Positions 19,501 to 34,500 of a stretch of DNA of 64,000 nt are shown here, piece by piece. The notes under the pieces are model-generated. The model had not been told where the DNA came from. It saw nothing but the letters and a program-made list of their open reading frames with translations, and ran no database searches. The position numbers and the translations under genes are program-made. The DNA is taken from assembly GCA_947498935.1 (NCBI GenBank), contig CANMMM010000012.1:62001-126000 (forward strand). Reading direction: 5' to 3'. This DNA comes from an uncultured Aquimarina sp. (GTDB taxonomy: Bacteria; Bacteroidota; Bacteroidia; Flavobacteriales; Flavobacteriaceae). The first letter of the stretch is position 1. Every line of letters begins with the position of its first letter.

Positions 19501-22500
19501 AAATATATGCCCTAGTCCCCCACAGCCACCAGTAATTAAATATACACCGCCTTCTTTTATCGTATATCCTGCTTTCGGAGGTACATCTGTAGCTAGTCTA
19601 TCGATGGCAAGTACTTCTCTTGTCTTATTTATATAACGGACTTCTTTAGCTACGTCTAAAACTTCAGCCTCAATAATAGCTGCTAAACTATCTAAATCTC
19701 TAACCGACAAACTAGGAACTCCTATTGTTTTTCCTCGAAATTTACCTCCTTCTTGTGCGGCTGTTTTAAGCAGTCCGCTAATAAAACTATAATCAATAGC
19801 TTCTGAATTATTATACAAAACAAAAAGGCTTCTTGCTTCTTTTCCTTTTAATAGAGAACGAACGTGTTCTACTATTTTATGATAATAATCTGAGGGGGTA
19901 TCTTCCAATACCGATACAACTTCCGCTTCTAAAGTATCTGTTAGCAAATCCGATAACTCTACGCTACCTCCTGCTAGCAGAATCAATGGAGACGATGCTG
20001 AAAAACCTGACGATTCGCTATCATTAGAAATAGCTGTCTCTATCCAACTGTGCTTGTACAAATGAAGGTCTAATTCTTTGGGAACTATTGGCGAAACTAC
20101 ATTATCATCAGCTTTCTTTTTTTCGCTCTTAGGCAATGGAAGTGTCACAAATCCTTTGAAACTTAACAAAACAGCTCCTGAATCCGAAAGCATATCAATA
20201 TCATAACTACTAAACTTACCTCCAGATGTATGGGATGAGCTTCTTCTTACATAACACCAAACCGTATCCTGAACGGAACCGTAGATAAAAACTTCTTTGA
20301 CACTAAAGGGTAGACTTAAGAAGAGTCCTTCTGATGCTGAAAAACTTAAACCTATACATGTCTGTAAAGCACTATCTAATAGCCCTGGGGATAAAATATA
20401 ATCCGCATCGCTAGATAGTCTAATCTTACTCAATGATGCTGAATCGCTATAATACAACTGATCTATTCCCTGGAAACTATCTCCATAATCCAATCCTAAC
20501 CCCTTGAACAGTTTATAACATTCCAGTCCATTTTTTGTATTGGGTAAACTACGCTTTATACTATCTATATCAATTGCGGACGGACTGACCAATGTCTCTG
20601 TAGATAACTTGCCTTGGCTATGGATAACCTCTGAGGTTTCTGAGGTACTATAAACATCATAATTTATAACAGAAGAATCTTCATCAAAAAGACTAATTTC
20701 TATTTTCTCTGGATGGCCATTCACCCGAATAGGTTGCAACCATACAATATCTTTCAAACTAGTAATAGGAGCTTCTAAAGAGAGTGACCCCGCAGCTCTT
20801 GCCAATTCTAAATAGGCAACTCCTGGTAAGATCTTTTCACCCTTTACCTTATGATCTGATAAAAATAACTCATCGCCTGTATACTCACTTACAAAACGTT
20901 GCTCTCTTAAACTCGAATTATTCTCATGTACTAATGGATGTAATTGTTTCTGTACTCCAAGAGATGACTTTTTCTCATCTACAGAAGGTATCCAATATCG
21001 ATCACGCGCAAAAGGATAGGTAGGTAAACTTAGTTTCTGAAGCTTATGCTCTCCATATAGCAAACTCCAATCTATTGCCCCCCCTTGTACCCATAGCTGA
21101 GCTAATGAAGATAATTCCTTTTCACGAATGGCTGTTTCTATATACGCCTTTCCTGCATTGCCTTCGAGTATAAACGTCTGTTGTTCTTTGCGTATATTCC
21201 CTTCAAAAACAGTAGCCGTACCCTGTTCTAAATAACTAGTCAAATGAGTAGCTACTTCCTCTAGATCCTTAGCTACAAAAGCTAATCGTTCATCCATAGC
21301 TTCTCTTCCTAATTGAAGTGTATACCCAATAGCATACATATTAGCATCTGGATGCGCAGCTACATATTCTTGTAAATCATTGGCTCTGGCTACTAAACGA
21401 TCTTTATTTTTAGCAGATAACACTATAATAGTCCCCGCATCACTCGTGTACGCTTCTGTATGTGGTGGCACATATTCCTCTACTACGATATGTGCATTTG
21501 CACCACCAAACCCAAAACTACTAATACCTGCTATACGAGATTTGTTTGTGGTGGTTTCCCATGCTTTGGTCTCTTCTTGTAGATAAAAAGGACTGTTATT
21601 TAATTTTAAATACTCATTAGGTGTTTTTAAATGTACATTCCCGGGAAGCATCTTATGCTGCAAGGATAATAACACTTTTATCACCCCTGCAATTCCTGCC
21701 GCAGATTCTAAATGTCCTATATTGGTCTTTACACTTCCAACACTACAATGAGGAGTTTCTGGAATTGTAAGATTCTGTTCTTTATACAGTTCTTTAAAAG
21801 CAAGCTTTAACCCTTCTATTTCTATCGGATCTCCTAAGGGAGTACCCGTTCCGTGAGCTTCTATATAGCTTACGTCTCTAGGATCAATATCAGCAGAGCG
21901 ATATGCCTGAAGCAATACGTCTTTTTGTGCTTTAGGATTAGGAGAAGTCAGTGTATTTGCTTTGCCTCCATGATTTTCTGCAGTACCTCTAATCACTCCA
22001 TAGATATGGTCTCCATCAGCTTCTGCTTTATCTAGTGATTTTAGAATAATAACACCTACTCCTTCTCCTCTTACATATCCATTAGCGCTTTGATCAAATG
22101 TCTTACACCTTCCATCCTCACTCAGCATACCCGCTTGACTAAAAGACAGCGTAACTTCTGGACTTAACAATGCATTTACTCCCCCTGCAATTGCCATATC
22201 AGAATGACCCAGTCTTATATTTTCTACCGCACGATGGATCGCTATTAATGAACTAGAACAGGCGGTATCAATAGGTTCACTAGGGCCGTGCAGGTCTAAC
22301 AAATACGATATTCGATTCACCAATACAGAGTGTGCACTACCTGTAGAAAACTGTGCTTGATTATAATGGTCCGTATGTTTATTAATGAGTATCGAATAAT
22401 CACTCCCTGATACCCCTATAAATATTCCTGTATTACTACCCTTTATAGTATCTAAGGATATACCACCGTCTTCTAAGGCCTGATACACCGCTTCGAGCGT

Positions 22501-25500
22501 AATCCGCTGTTGAGGATCCATTAACTCTGCTTCTCTAGGTGAAATATTAAAATATAATGGATCAAACTTGTCTATATCCTTTATAAAACCTCCCCATTTA
22601 GCTTTCGTTTTTCCTTTTTCTTTTTTGGGATCTCCATAGTACTGCTTCCAGTCCCATCGATCCTTCGGTACTTCTGTGATAAGATCTTCAGAATCTCTAA
22701 TATGCTTCCAAAACTCTCCTAAATCAGATGCCCCAGGAAACGAACCACTCATACCTATAATTGCAATAGGAGCTGTAGATGGTATTGTTTGACCCGAAAC
22801 AACATCTTCAGACTGCTTTACGAATCGCTTTTTTCTTCTCGAAAATTTTGTCGTTTCTTCAATTTTGTTTTCGTGATTAACAATAGGGGCTTGCTTGTTT
22901 ACACCATCCTTTTCCTTATGTACACTTTTTACTTGATCTACATATTCTTCTACAATATGAGCAGACAATTCATTGATAGTACCATAATTAAAGAAAGTGG
23001 TGGGCAATAAATCGATACTGTAGTACGTATTCAATTGATTTGCAAACTTGGTCATCATTACTGAGTCAAAACCAAAATCTCCAAATTCTTTGTCGTGTAC
23101 AAATCGACGTATATCCAAGCCTAAAATTTCAGAAGCCAATTGTTTAATCACAACTTGTACTTTGGAAACTAAGTTATCTTCACTTACGACACTTATTTCT
23201 GAACTAGAAGGTATTAGTTCTGCTTCTTGTTTTTCATATGCATCAGCATGCATCTCCGTCTTTAAAGATCGTTTAAAACCGTCTACTGGTAGTAGCACAA
23301 ATTCGACGAAACTAATGAGTATTTCTCCTTTTTCTGATAGCAGATCCATGTCATAATGAATCGTTTTTCCAGTGTTTTTATCTACTTTTCTTATTACATG
23401 ACACCAGAATGTTTCTGATAAATCATCATAAATATTTATGCTTTTAACATTAAAAGGAATTCCTAAGCTTTCTTTCTTATTAAAGATAAATCCTATACAA
23501 GTCTGAAAAATGCTGTCTAATAATCCTGGTTGTAAAATATATTCTTGATCAGCAGTATACGTAATTTTGCTTAACGCCTCTTCATTATTATAATACAACG
23601 TTTCTACAGATTGAAAACTAGTTCCTAATGTGAGCCCCAATTCTGCCAAAAGCTTATAACATTCATCACCGCTTTTTTGATCAAAAAGACGGTTTTTAAT
23701 CACATCAATATTCTTGGGTAAAGGCTGTTTGAGTACTGCAAATCCCAATGTACCTTGCGAGTTAATGACTTCTTCTTTTTGTTGTTGTTCAGTTATATGG
23801 TTCGTAACACAGTATACTTCATAACATACATCGTCTTTTTCGCTAAAAATACTGATCTGTACTTGCTTTGGATCATGATCTACAAATATTGGGGTAGACC
23901 AAGTTACATTGCGTAATTGTGTGACCTTTTTTTCTGATGAAGTTTCTCCCGCTCTTACTGCCATTTCTAAATATGCAACTCCAGGAAGCACAGGGACTCC
24001 CTTGAGCTTATGATCTTCTAAAAACGATTCCTCTCCATTAAATTCACTGATAAAACACTGGTCATTAAGCGTAGAATTATTTTGATGTAGTAAAGGGTAT
24101 AAATAACTCTTTTGCGTATTCCCCTTTGGCTGCTTGGTCTCAGCTACCCAATAGCTTTCTTTTATAAAAGGATATGTAGGCAAACTAATGATGGTAGGAC
24201 GATTTTCTGTATCATATAACAACTCCCAATCAATCGATGCTCCGCTAACCCATAACTTGGTTAAAACATCCATCTGTTTCTTCTTTAGTATAGCTTGTAT
24301 AGCCTCTTTATCATTGATATCATATGTGTAATCATCATGTTTCTGATCGCCATAATTTGTTACCACCCCTTTTGATTGCCCTTGTAGTAATGCCTCTAGT
24401 GTATGTATGAATTCTGCACGATCATTGACCACAAAAGCTAGGCGAACATCCATCTGCTCTCTACCAAGCTGAAGCGTATAGGCTATATCGTGCACACTAA
24501 CTTCCTTATTCTTACGAACAAAAGTATTCAGATTTACTATTTGTTTTTGGAGGCTTTCCTCATTTTTAGCCGAAAGTACTATCGCAATTGGATGGTTACT
24601 CGTATATCGTTTTTTTGTTGATTGTTTATATTCCTCTACAACTACGTGCGCGTAAGCCCCTCCAAAACCAAAACTACTAATCCCAGCCCTCAATGGATGA
24701 GAACGCTCTTGATTTAATGCTATCGGTTCTGTGTTTATTTTAAGAGGAGAACCTTCTAAATTGATATAAGGATTCAACTTCTCAAAACCTGGCATTGCAG
24801 GGATTTTTTTATGCTTGAGCGTAAGAACAGCTTTGATCAAACCTACAATACCTGCTGAACCTTCTGTATGTCCTAGGTGTGCTTTTGCCGAACCTACGTA
24901 GCAAGCATTTTTAGTATTTTTATCTATTGTATGCTTTTTAAACGCTTTTTTCAGGGCATTAATTTCTACAGGATCTCCCAACTTAGTTCCAGTACCATGT
25001 GCTTCTACATAATCTAGACTCTCTGGTGCTATTCCAGCACTTTCCCAAGCTCTTTCTAGAGTCGTTACTTCTCCGTCAACACTTGGAGCAGTAATCGAAG
25101 GGGTTCTTCCTCCATGACTTACTGCACCTCCTTTAATGACTGCATGTATGTGATCTCCGTCTTTAATCGCCTTATCCAGTGGTTTGATCAGTATTGAAGC
25201 AATCGCTTCTGCAGGAACATATCCATCTGCTTTTTGATCAAAGGTATGACAGCGCCCCGTAGGCGATAAGGCTCCCATAGAACAAAAATGGCGATAGTGT
25301 GATGAGTTCAGTATTAAATTAACTCCTCCAACAAATGCTTGATCACATTTACCTAAACTAATATCGTCAAAAGCATTTTGTACTGCTGCCAATGAAGAAG
25401 AACATGCCGTGGATATTGTTATACTAGGGCCTGATAAGTTAAAAAAGAAAGAAACTCTGTTCGGTATATTCGATAAATAATTACCTGTTAAATCATGAGG

Positions 25501-28500
25501 CGTAATAGGTTTATGAGTTTCTATAAAATTAGTAAAATACTCACTATTTGCATGCCCTATATATACCCCTGTATTCGTTCCTTTGATGGTATTTATCAAT
25601 CCTGCATCTTCACAAGTATTATATATACTCTGAAGCAAGATTCTCATTTGAGGATCCATCAATTTAGCTTCATTAGGACTGATGTTAAAAAAAGCAGCAT
25701 CAAACTTATCAATATCATCTATGAATCCTCCCCATTTACAATAAAGACGATCTTCTTTACTCTGATCTTCTGAAAACCAAGGTTTATAATCGAAATGATC
25801 TTCTGGAATTTCTGAGATCATGTCTTTTTGATTACATAAATTATCCCAAAATTCCTCAATAGTATTAGACTTAGGAAATACACCACTCATTCCTATAATA
25901 GCCATATCTTTTGATGCCGAATCATTCGACTTTTTATGACTTTGGAATTTACTGGGTTGTACAAAAGACCTTTTCATTGTATCCGATTGCTCACTCTGAG
26001 TAGTAACCGCCTCTACTGCTTCTGTTTGAGTCATCGAGAGATTCAATTTTTTTGCAAACGGTATCGAAAAATCTTCTATTAAATATGTCAATAGTGAATC
26101 TAGTGTCCTATGCTCGAAAATTAGGGTAGGTGATAATTTAACGCCTACTTCCTTATTGATCAAATTGACAAAATTAGTCATGGAAATAGAGTTAAATCCA
26201 TATTCATCCAGCATTTTATCCATCTCTATTTTATGAAGAGGTATCTTGAGTACTTGATTCACCTTTTCTTTTAGATAGATAGCTATATTTTCTGTTAACA
26301 CCCCTTGATGAATATCTATTTGTTCTGTAGGCTCCAAATGCTCTTCTGTATGAACCTCACTTTCTTTTTGAGTCTGTAAGAGAGTATTCGTTATTTTTTG
26401 CTCATTGCCATACAATACTGCTATCGATCCATTTTTTGAACTATTCATTATTTCTTCAAAAGCCTGAATACCGATAGTATTGGTCAATGCATGTACTCCA
26501 AATTCATTCGACATCTCCTCTACTTTCAAACTATCTATTTGCATCCCCCCTTCAGACCAATAAGGCCAATTAATACTTATATATTTAGACCCAGAGGTAT
26601 CTAGATCTAATTGTTGTGCTTTTTCATTGATAAATGCATCCATCCATGCATTAGCAGATGCATAACCTACCTGCCCAACATTGCCAATAACTGAGGCTAT
26701 TGAAGAAAACCCTAGAAAAAATTGCCCTTGTAAAGACTGGAACAAATTGAATAATTCTAAAACGGCAAGTTTAGGTTCAAACACCTGCTCAATCTCGCTT
26801 TTTGTTTTATTTGCTAGCCAACTATCCGCTAATACTCCTGCTGCATGAATCACTCCTTGCAGTTTGACTCCTTTGCTACTAATGTGTAATTTGAGTTTTT
26901 CTAAACTTGCTGTGGATAAGTTGCAAGAAATATAATCGACATTCGAGTTTAGGGTTCTTTCTATAGATGCACGCCTACCTACTAGTAAAACTTGTGCTCC
27001 CTTTGCTACTAAGTAATCACTGTATAGCTTACCTAATTTTCCAGAACCTCCTGTGATTACCCATAACGCTCCTTTGTGAATCTCAAATTTTCCCGTAGTA
27101 GAAAGTGATGTATTTCTTAATTGTTTGACCTGTCTTACTCCATGAGCATATCTAACTATATGATCCGTATTGTTTGCCTCTGCTTTGACTATTTTTTGAA
27201 TGTCTAATCCTTGATCAATAGCTAAAGAAACAAGCCTAATTTTTAAATTATTCCTTTCTAATCTTGCTGTTTTTACAAATCCTGATAAAAAGCTTACACT
27301 ATGATACGATGCTGTATCCGACAACAATAAGATTTCTTGAGCTTTGTCTGTAGCTTCTAATTTAGCTTTTACGATGGATACGATGTCGTATAGTAACGCC
27401 TCATGAGTAGTCGCAGTTATTTCTAATTCATAAAAATCAAACCCCTCTGGCACTGTGATTGGGTACCCACCATTTTCTTTTAAATAAATCAGCGTATAAG
27501 CATGAGTAGCTACATCAATATCTTTGGTTATTAGTTCCTTGTCTTCCCATTCATCCTCTAGGTATAACAACGTATTCGCTGTGGATTTGGTCAACTTGAT
27601 TTCGATACTCTTAAAAGTGAGTCCTTCAAACTTGCACAATGTCTCCCCCATTTCATTAACGAGAATTGCATTCACTTTAATTTGATCATTTATGATCACA
27701 AAAGAACTCATATAGCAATACGCATTTCCCTCTAGCTGCTGATGGAGCTCTAATCGGTCTATTTTATGAGGCAACATTTTATTTTCGAACTGCCCCATAA
27801 CAGCCATTGATTGAATCACTGCATCTAGGTATCGAGTCATATGCCCATAAGAGGTACTATCATCTACCACTATTGCTGCTAGAATATCATCCTGCCGCTT
27901 CCATACATGTTTTACTGTTTGGAAGGCAGTACCCAATTTGATCCCTGATTTATTTTTAATCTCTACACAAAACATCTCTCCATCCATGGATGCAATGCTT
28001 TCGTTTTTGATCTTTTGGATATCTAACAGCTCTCCTTTGGCTAATGTATCTTTTGACAAATACCCTGCACTATGCTGTATGAGATCTTGGTCTTGACCTT
28101 GGTACACTTGGTATTGTACCTTTGAGTCTAACCATTCTAATTTAATCCTAATTTCTTGAGGTTCGCCTAAACTAGAGATAGGAGATAGCCATTGAACATC
28201 TTCTATGACATTGATATCATGTATTCCAGAAAAACTTGCAGACGCATAGCCCATTTCAATATAAGCAGCACCTGGTAGTATTCCTGTAGCTTGTAATTGA
28301 TGATCTTTAAACAAAAATTCATTTCCTGAAAAATCTACTTTAAAAACCTGCTCGTATAATGTGGATATATTTTCATGGATCATTTCATGAAGCTTCCCTT
28401 TCTGGGGGGTTTCTGACTCGGAATGTGCTTCCAACCAATATCTTTCTTTCGCAAATGGATATCCTGGCACACTAATTTTATGCGGAAGGTTGCCTGCCCC

Positions 28501-31500
28501 ATACAACACATTCCAGTCAATTGGTACTCCTTGTACCCATAATTGAGCAAATACTTCTATGGTATTATTGCTAATCGCTGATTTTAAATCCGCTGCTACT
28601 TTCTGTCTCGAAACCTCAACATTATTCTTATCCCTCTTTGTATTTCCTGTGTATACGTTAGTTAAATCTCCATGTAGGACATTCTCTAATTGCATTTTTA
28701 ACTCCTGTGCATTATGTACGACTAAGGCCAAACGTTCTTCAAAATGGTCTCTTCCAAGCTGTAATGTATATGCTATATCCGATACATTAACTTCTGTATT
28801 CGCATCAAGAAATGCTATGTATTTTTTTATGTACGCGTGTAATCGATCTTGGTTTTTTGCAGACAATAAAATAATCGAAGGAGTTGCTGTAGCACTCGTA
28901 CCCATAACTTTTTGTGGATATTCTTCTACCACTAAATGAGCATTTGTACCGCTAAACCCGAAACTACTAACGGCTGCTTTTCTTAATTCATTATCATGAG
29001 TCTCCCAGTATTTTAATGTAGTATTTATATAAAAAGGACTGCCTTCTAAACGTATATGCTCGTTCAGCTTATTATAATTAAGAGTAGGCGGTATTTGCTT
29101 ATGTTTTAATGCGAGCAATACCTTGATTACACTTACAACACCTGCGGCTGTTAGCGTGTGACCAACGTTACTCTTTACACTACCGATTCCACAATAATTT
29201 TCTTTTTGGGTAAATGCCCCAAAAGAACTTTTCAATGCTTTTATTTCAATTGGATCGCCTAATTTAGTACCCGTACCATGAGACTCTACATATGTGATCG
29301 TGGATGGGTCTACTTTGGATTTTTCGTATACTTCTTTCTCTAAACGAGTTTGGGACGCTACACTTGGCGCTGTAATGCCATTCGTTTTTCCGTCTTGATT
29401 TATGGCACTTCCTTTAATTACTCCATAAATGCTATCGTTATCAAGTACTGCTTGTTCTAACGATTTTAGCAGTAATACCCCAACGGCTTCTCCCGGCACA
29501 AAACCATTTGCATCATTATCAAAGGTATGGCACTTTCCATCTTCGCTTAACATTCCAGACTTACTCGTCACGATATGCATCTGTTCAGAAGTCATTACAT
29601 ATACCCCTCCTGCTAGCGCTACAGCACATTCTCCTGCTTTGATACTCTGACAGGCTTGATGGATCGCAACTAAACTACTAGAGCAAGCTGTATCAATAGC
29701 AATTGCAGGACCATCTAAATTAAGATGGTAAGAAATACGACCTGCCATAATCGACAAAGAACTCCCTGTAAACGTATTACTATCCATTCCTTCAGGTGGT
29801 AAATTCGAACCATAATCGCCCTGTCCCGCTCCTACAAAGACACCACATTTTTGTTCAGACAATTCAGTGTTGGTATAATTAGCATCTTCCATAGCTTTCC
29901 AACATTCCTCTAGGAATACTCTTTGCTGTGGATCCATTCGTTCGGCTTCTATGGGAGAGATATTAAAAAACAAAGGATCAAATTTGTCTTCATCATCCAA
30001 GCTTCCTAACCATTTAGAATAACTTTTTCCTTCGAGTTCTTTATCCTCACTAAAAAATTGATCGATTGCCCATTTCCGCTCTGGAACTTCTGTAATACTC
30101 GCTTTTCCATTTTTTAAATTCTCCCAAAACTCAGCAGTATTTGCTGCTTCTGGAAATCTACCGCTCATTCCTATAATCGCTATATCTGATGAGGTTGTAG
30201 CATCTTTTTCTATCTGTTGTGAATCCAACGCTGGATTGTATAAACCTTCTTTTAATTCAGAAACTTTAGGGATTTGCTCCTCGATGATAGGTAGTGATTT
30301 CATCGCTCCATTTTGGGAACTTACAAGCTGCTGAGGTGACTGATATACTGCACTACTTGCTGCTTCTAATTTCGTATCAGGTACATATGGCGTAGTACGA
30401 TCTAAAGTAATCTTAGTTGCTTTGGTTGCTACCGATGATGTCTCGGATACGGAAGTATTCGTATGCGCTATGCTATCCGAAGACACAGGCATCCAATCAG
30501 AGGTTTCTGCGATCAGTACTGATAGCTTAGCAATGGTATGATAATCGTATAAAACAATGGCTTCTAAACTAGTACCAAAAAAGGTATTAATCGCATTTAC
30601 AAGTTCTACTCCACTTATAGAATCTAAACCTAAATCTATAAAAGCATCCTCCTCATCTATTTGATCCGAAGGCAAATGCAATAGTTGTTCTAACTGTTCT
30701 TTTAGCTTTGTGGTAATACCGATATTTTTAGCCTGAGAAGACTGATGTACTACAGTACTTGTTGCTTCTAATTTCGTATCAGGTACATATGTAGTAGCAC
30801 GATCTAAAGTAATCTTGGTTGCTACCGATGGAGTCTTGGTGACTGAAGCATCCGTATGCGCTATGCTATCCGAAGGCGCAGGCATCCAATCGGAGGTTTC
30901 TGCAATCAGTACTGATAACTTAGCGATGGTATGATAATCGTATAAAATAATGGCTTCTAAACTAGTACCAAAAAAGGTATTGATCGCATTTACAAGTTCT
31001 ACCCCGCTTATAGAATCTAAACCTAAATCTATAAAAGCATCCTCCTCATCTATTTGATCCGAAGGCAAATGCAATAGTTGTTCTAACTGTTCTTTTAGCT
31101 TTGTGGTAATACCGATATTTTTAGCCTGAGAAGACTGATGTACTACAGTACTTGTTGCTTCTAATTTCGTATCAGGCACATATGCAGTAGTACGATCTAA
31201 AGTAATCTTGGTTGCTTTAGTTGCTACTGATGGAGTCTCGGTGACTGAAGCATCCGTATACGCTATGCTATCTGAAGACGCAGGCATCCAATCGGAGGTT
31301 TCTGCGATCAGTACTGATAGCTTGGCGATGGTATGATAATCGTATAAAATAATGGCTTCTAAACTAGTATCAAAAAAGGTATTGATCGCATTTACGAGTT
31401 CTACCCCGCTTATAGAATCTAAACCTAAATCTATAAAAGCATCCTCCTCATCTATTTGATCTGAAGGCAAATGTAATAACTGTGCTAACTGCTCTTTTAG

Positions 31501-34500
31501 CTTTGCCTCAATATTCATAGGCGTTCTTTGATTAGTATGCTCTGTAGGTATACGTACCTCTTCCGTTACACTATCAGTGGGAACTTCGGCCTTATCTAAA
31601 CTTTCCAATACAATTTTATGCGTCGAATTAGCAGTAGTAGCCACATCGATTGAATTGTTTACCGACACTTCTGGATCAACTGTAGAGAGTTTTATTTTAG
31701 TACCCCCTTCGTTTTCAGGTTCTTTCTTTTGTGAGGGTTGGTTATTAAAACTTTTAGAAATTCTAGTTTGTACTTCTTCTGTATGGAATGTCAACTCATG
31801 CATTTTTTCTTCTTTAGAAATATGATCATGCAGTTCGAGAAGTACTTCCTCAGAAATATTAGCTTTTAATACTTGAAGTGATTTTTTTGGTTTTGCACTT
31901 AAGTCTTTTGCAATCTTAATCGCTTCTCCCAAAACATCTTTGGTAACAATTACAGATGTTCCACGACTTTTTATTTCTTCGCCTGTTAACTGTTTGGCTG
32001 TGAACATCATTTCTGTCGCAAGCGGTTTACCTAGTTTATTACCTAAGATAAAAGTTGCTCCCATACCTGGTGTAAAGCCATATTTCATAAAATTGGCAGT
32101 GTAGATGGATGTTTCCGACATTAAAACAATGTCACCATACAACCCAAATAATAATCCCCCTCCAAAAGCGTGTCCTTGTATCGCAGTGATCACTGGAACA
32201 TCAAACTCTAAAAAGCCTCTATATAAAAATGGATGATCTGTAAAACGTGTTTTCTTTGATGCTATATCACTTAATGCTTCATGAGACCCCCCTAAACAGA
32301 ATATATTATCATATCCTGTGACTATGACTACTTTTAATTCCTCAAGATGTTTTAGATCTAAAAATGTTTTCTGTAAGTGATCTATCAACTTAGGCGTAAA
32401 CATGTTTTTTGAAGACTTGGATTCTATCCTTACAATTGCAATCGTTTTTTCCTCTAAAAAAGTGACCTTAATCAAGTTTGTATCCACAACGATGTCACGA
32501 ACCTTTTTCATTTGTTCAGTTTCCCAAATTGGAATTGTATTTAATTTCTTCATTTTATTATTGTTTTTCAGAGGATTATTTGAAGGAATGTTATTATACC
32601 AATAACTGCCTTTTGCAAATGAATATGTTGGTAAACTAATTTTTTTAGGGATATTTCCCTCTTTATATAATAAGTTCCAATCTATTGACACACCACGTAT
32701 CCACAATTGAGCTAATGCTGATAATTCTCTATTTTGGATCGCTAATTCTATGTACTTGCTTCTTTCATCTCCATGAAGCGCAACATTATTTTTTTCTTTC
32801 TTGCTATTGCCAGTAAATATGTTCTCTCTATTGCCTGCCAAATAATTATTTAATTGAATCAGTAAGTCATCACTATCTTTGATCACAAAGGCTAATCGTT
32901 CTTCCATAGCCTCCCTACCCATTTGAGTCGTGTATGCTAGTTCATGAAGGTTTACATCTGTATGGATTGCTACATAATTTGTAAGATTTTGAACCTGTTC
33001 CTGTAATCGAGCTTTATTTTTTGCAGATATAATTAGAAGGGCTGGTTTCTCACTAACATAAGGAGCTGTAGCTTCGGTTTGGTATTCCTCTATGATAAGA
33101 TGCGCATTACTACCCCCTGCTCCAAAACTACTAATGCCTGCTAACCTTGGCAGATGATCTTTACTATCCCAACTCATTAACTCTTGTTGTACCTTAAAGG
33201 GAGTCGTATCAAAATCAATATTAGGGTTTCGTGTTTTAGAATGTAGCGAGGGTACCAATTGTTTATGTTTCATCTGGAGTAATATCTTAGTTACTCCAGA
33301 AATACCCGCAGCAGATTCGCAATGACCAATATTAGATTTTACAGAACCTATATGGCAGTATTGTTTCTTTTCTGATTGGAAAGCTTTGGTAAGACCTGTG
33401 ATTTCTATAGGATCGCCCAGACTTGTACCTGTTCCGTGGGCTTCTATATAACTAAAGTTTTCTGCGCTCACACCTGCCTTGCGAATCGTTTCTTTGATCA
33501 CAGCTGCTTGTGCATTTGGATTAGGTACCGTATAACCATTAGTTTTACCACCATGATTGAGACTAGATCCCTTAATAACCCCATAAATACGGTCTCCATC
33601 TGACTTCGCCTTTGCAAGAGGTTTTAATAATACAGCTCCTACTCCTTCTCCCGGTACATAGCCGTTTCCTTCACTTCCAAAACTTTCGCATTTCCCTCTA
33701 CTAGACAGAAACTGTTTTTGGCATAACATCAGATATTTATTTGGATGCACACTAACATTAACCCCACCTGCAATCGCTATTTGAGCATCACCCGTCTGAA
33801 GCCCTTGGCATGCCATATGGATAGCTGTCAAAGAAGAAGAACACATCGTATCCAACGTAAGACTGGGCCCATTAAAATTAAAGAAATAAGAAACCCGATT
33901 CGCTATATTAGCAGCAATACCATCAGATACAGGCGCTCCATGCTTGCTTTGTTCCACTCCTAATAAGGAATAATCCTGAAACATGGCTCCTACATAGACG
34001 CCTACATTATTCTCATTCTTACTTTTTAATTGATCTCTAGTATAGTTTGCATCTTCAATAGCCTCCCATACTGTCTGTAAAAAAAGACGTTCTTGAGGAT
34101 CCATTAACTTTGCTTCCTTTGGAGCGATATTAAAGAATAAAGGATCGAACTTATCTACATCTTCAATAAAGCCACCCCATTTACTATAGCTCTTACCTGC
34201 CGTTCCTCTCGCTGCATGATAAAAATCATTGATGTCCCAACGGTCTTTAGGTATTTCTGTGATACAATCTTTTCCTTCTTTTAGATTCTCCCAAAATTCA
34301 TTCATATTTTGTGCCCCCGGATATCTACCACTCAAACCAATGATTGCAATATCTAAATTTGAAGACTGGATACCATCTGAAGTCCTGTTATCTTCTAGCG
34401 CTACAAAACGTTTTCCTGTTGTAGCTAGGATCGTGTTATCATCACTCTTTAACTGCTCCTCTTCGTATGAAACTGTTTCTCCCTGTCCAACAAGTTCTTT

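Noticed and set aside
30327-31512. Tandem repeats considered as a CRISPR-like or satellite array
   Set aside because: The units encode in-frame ACP domains with intact carrier serines and are part of the PKS.
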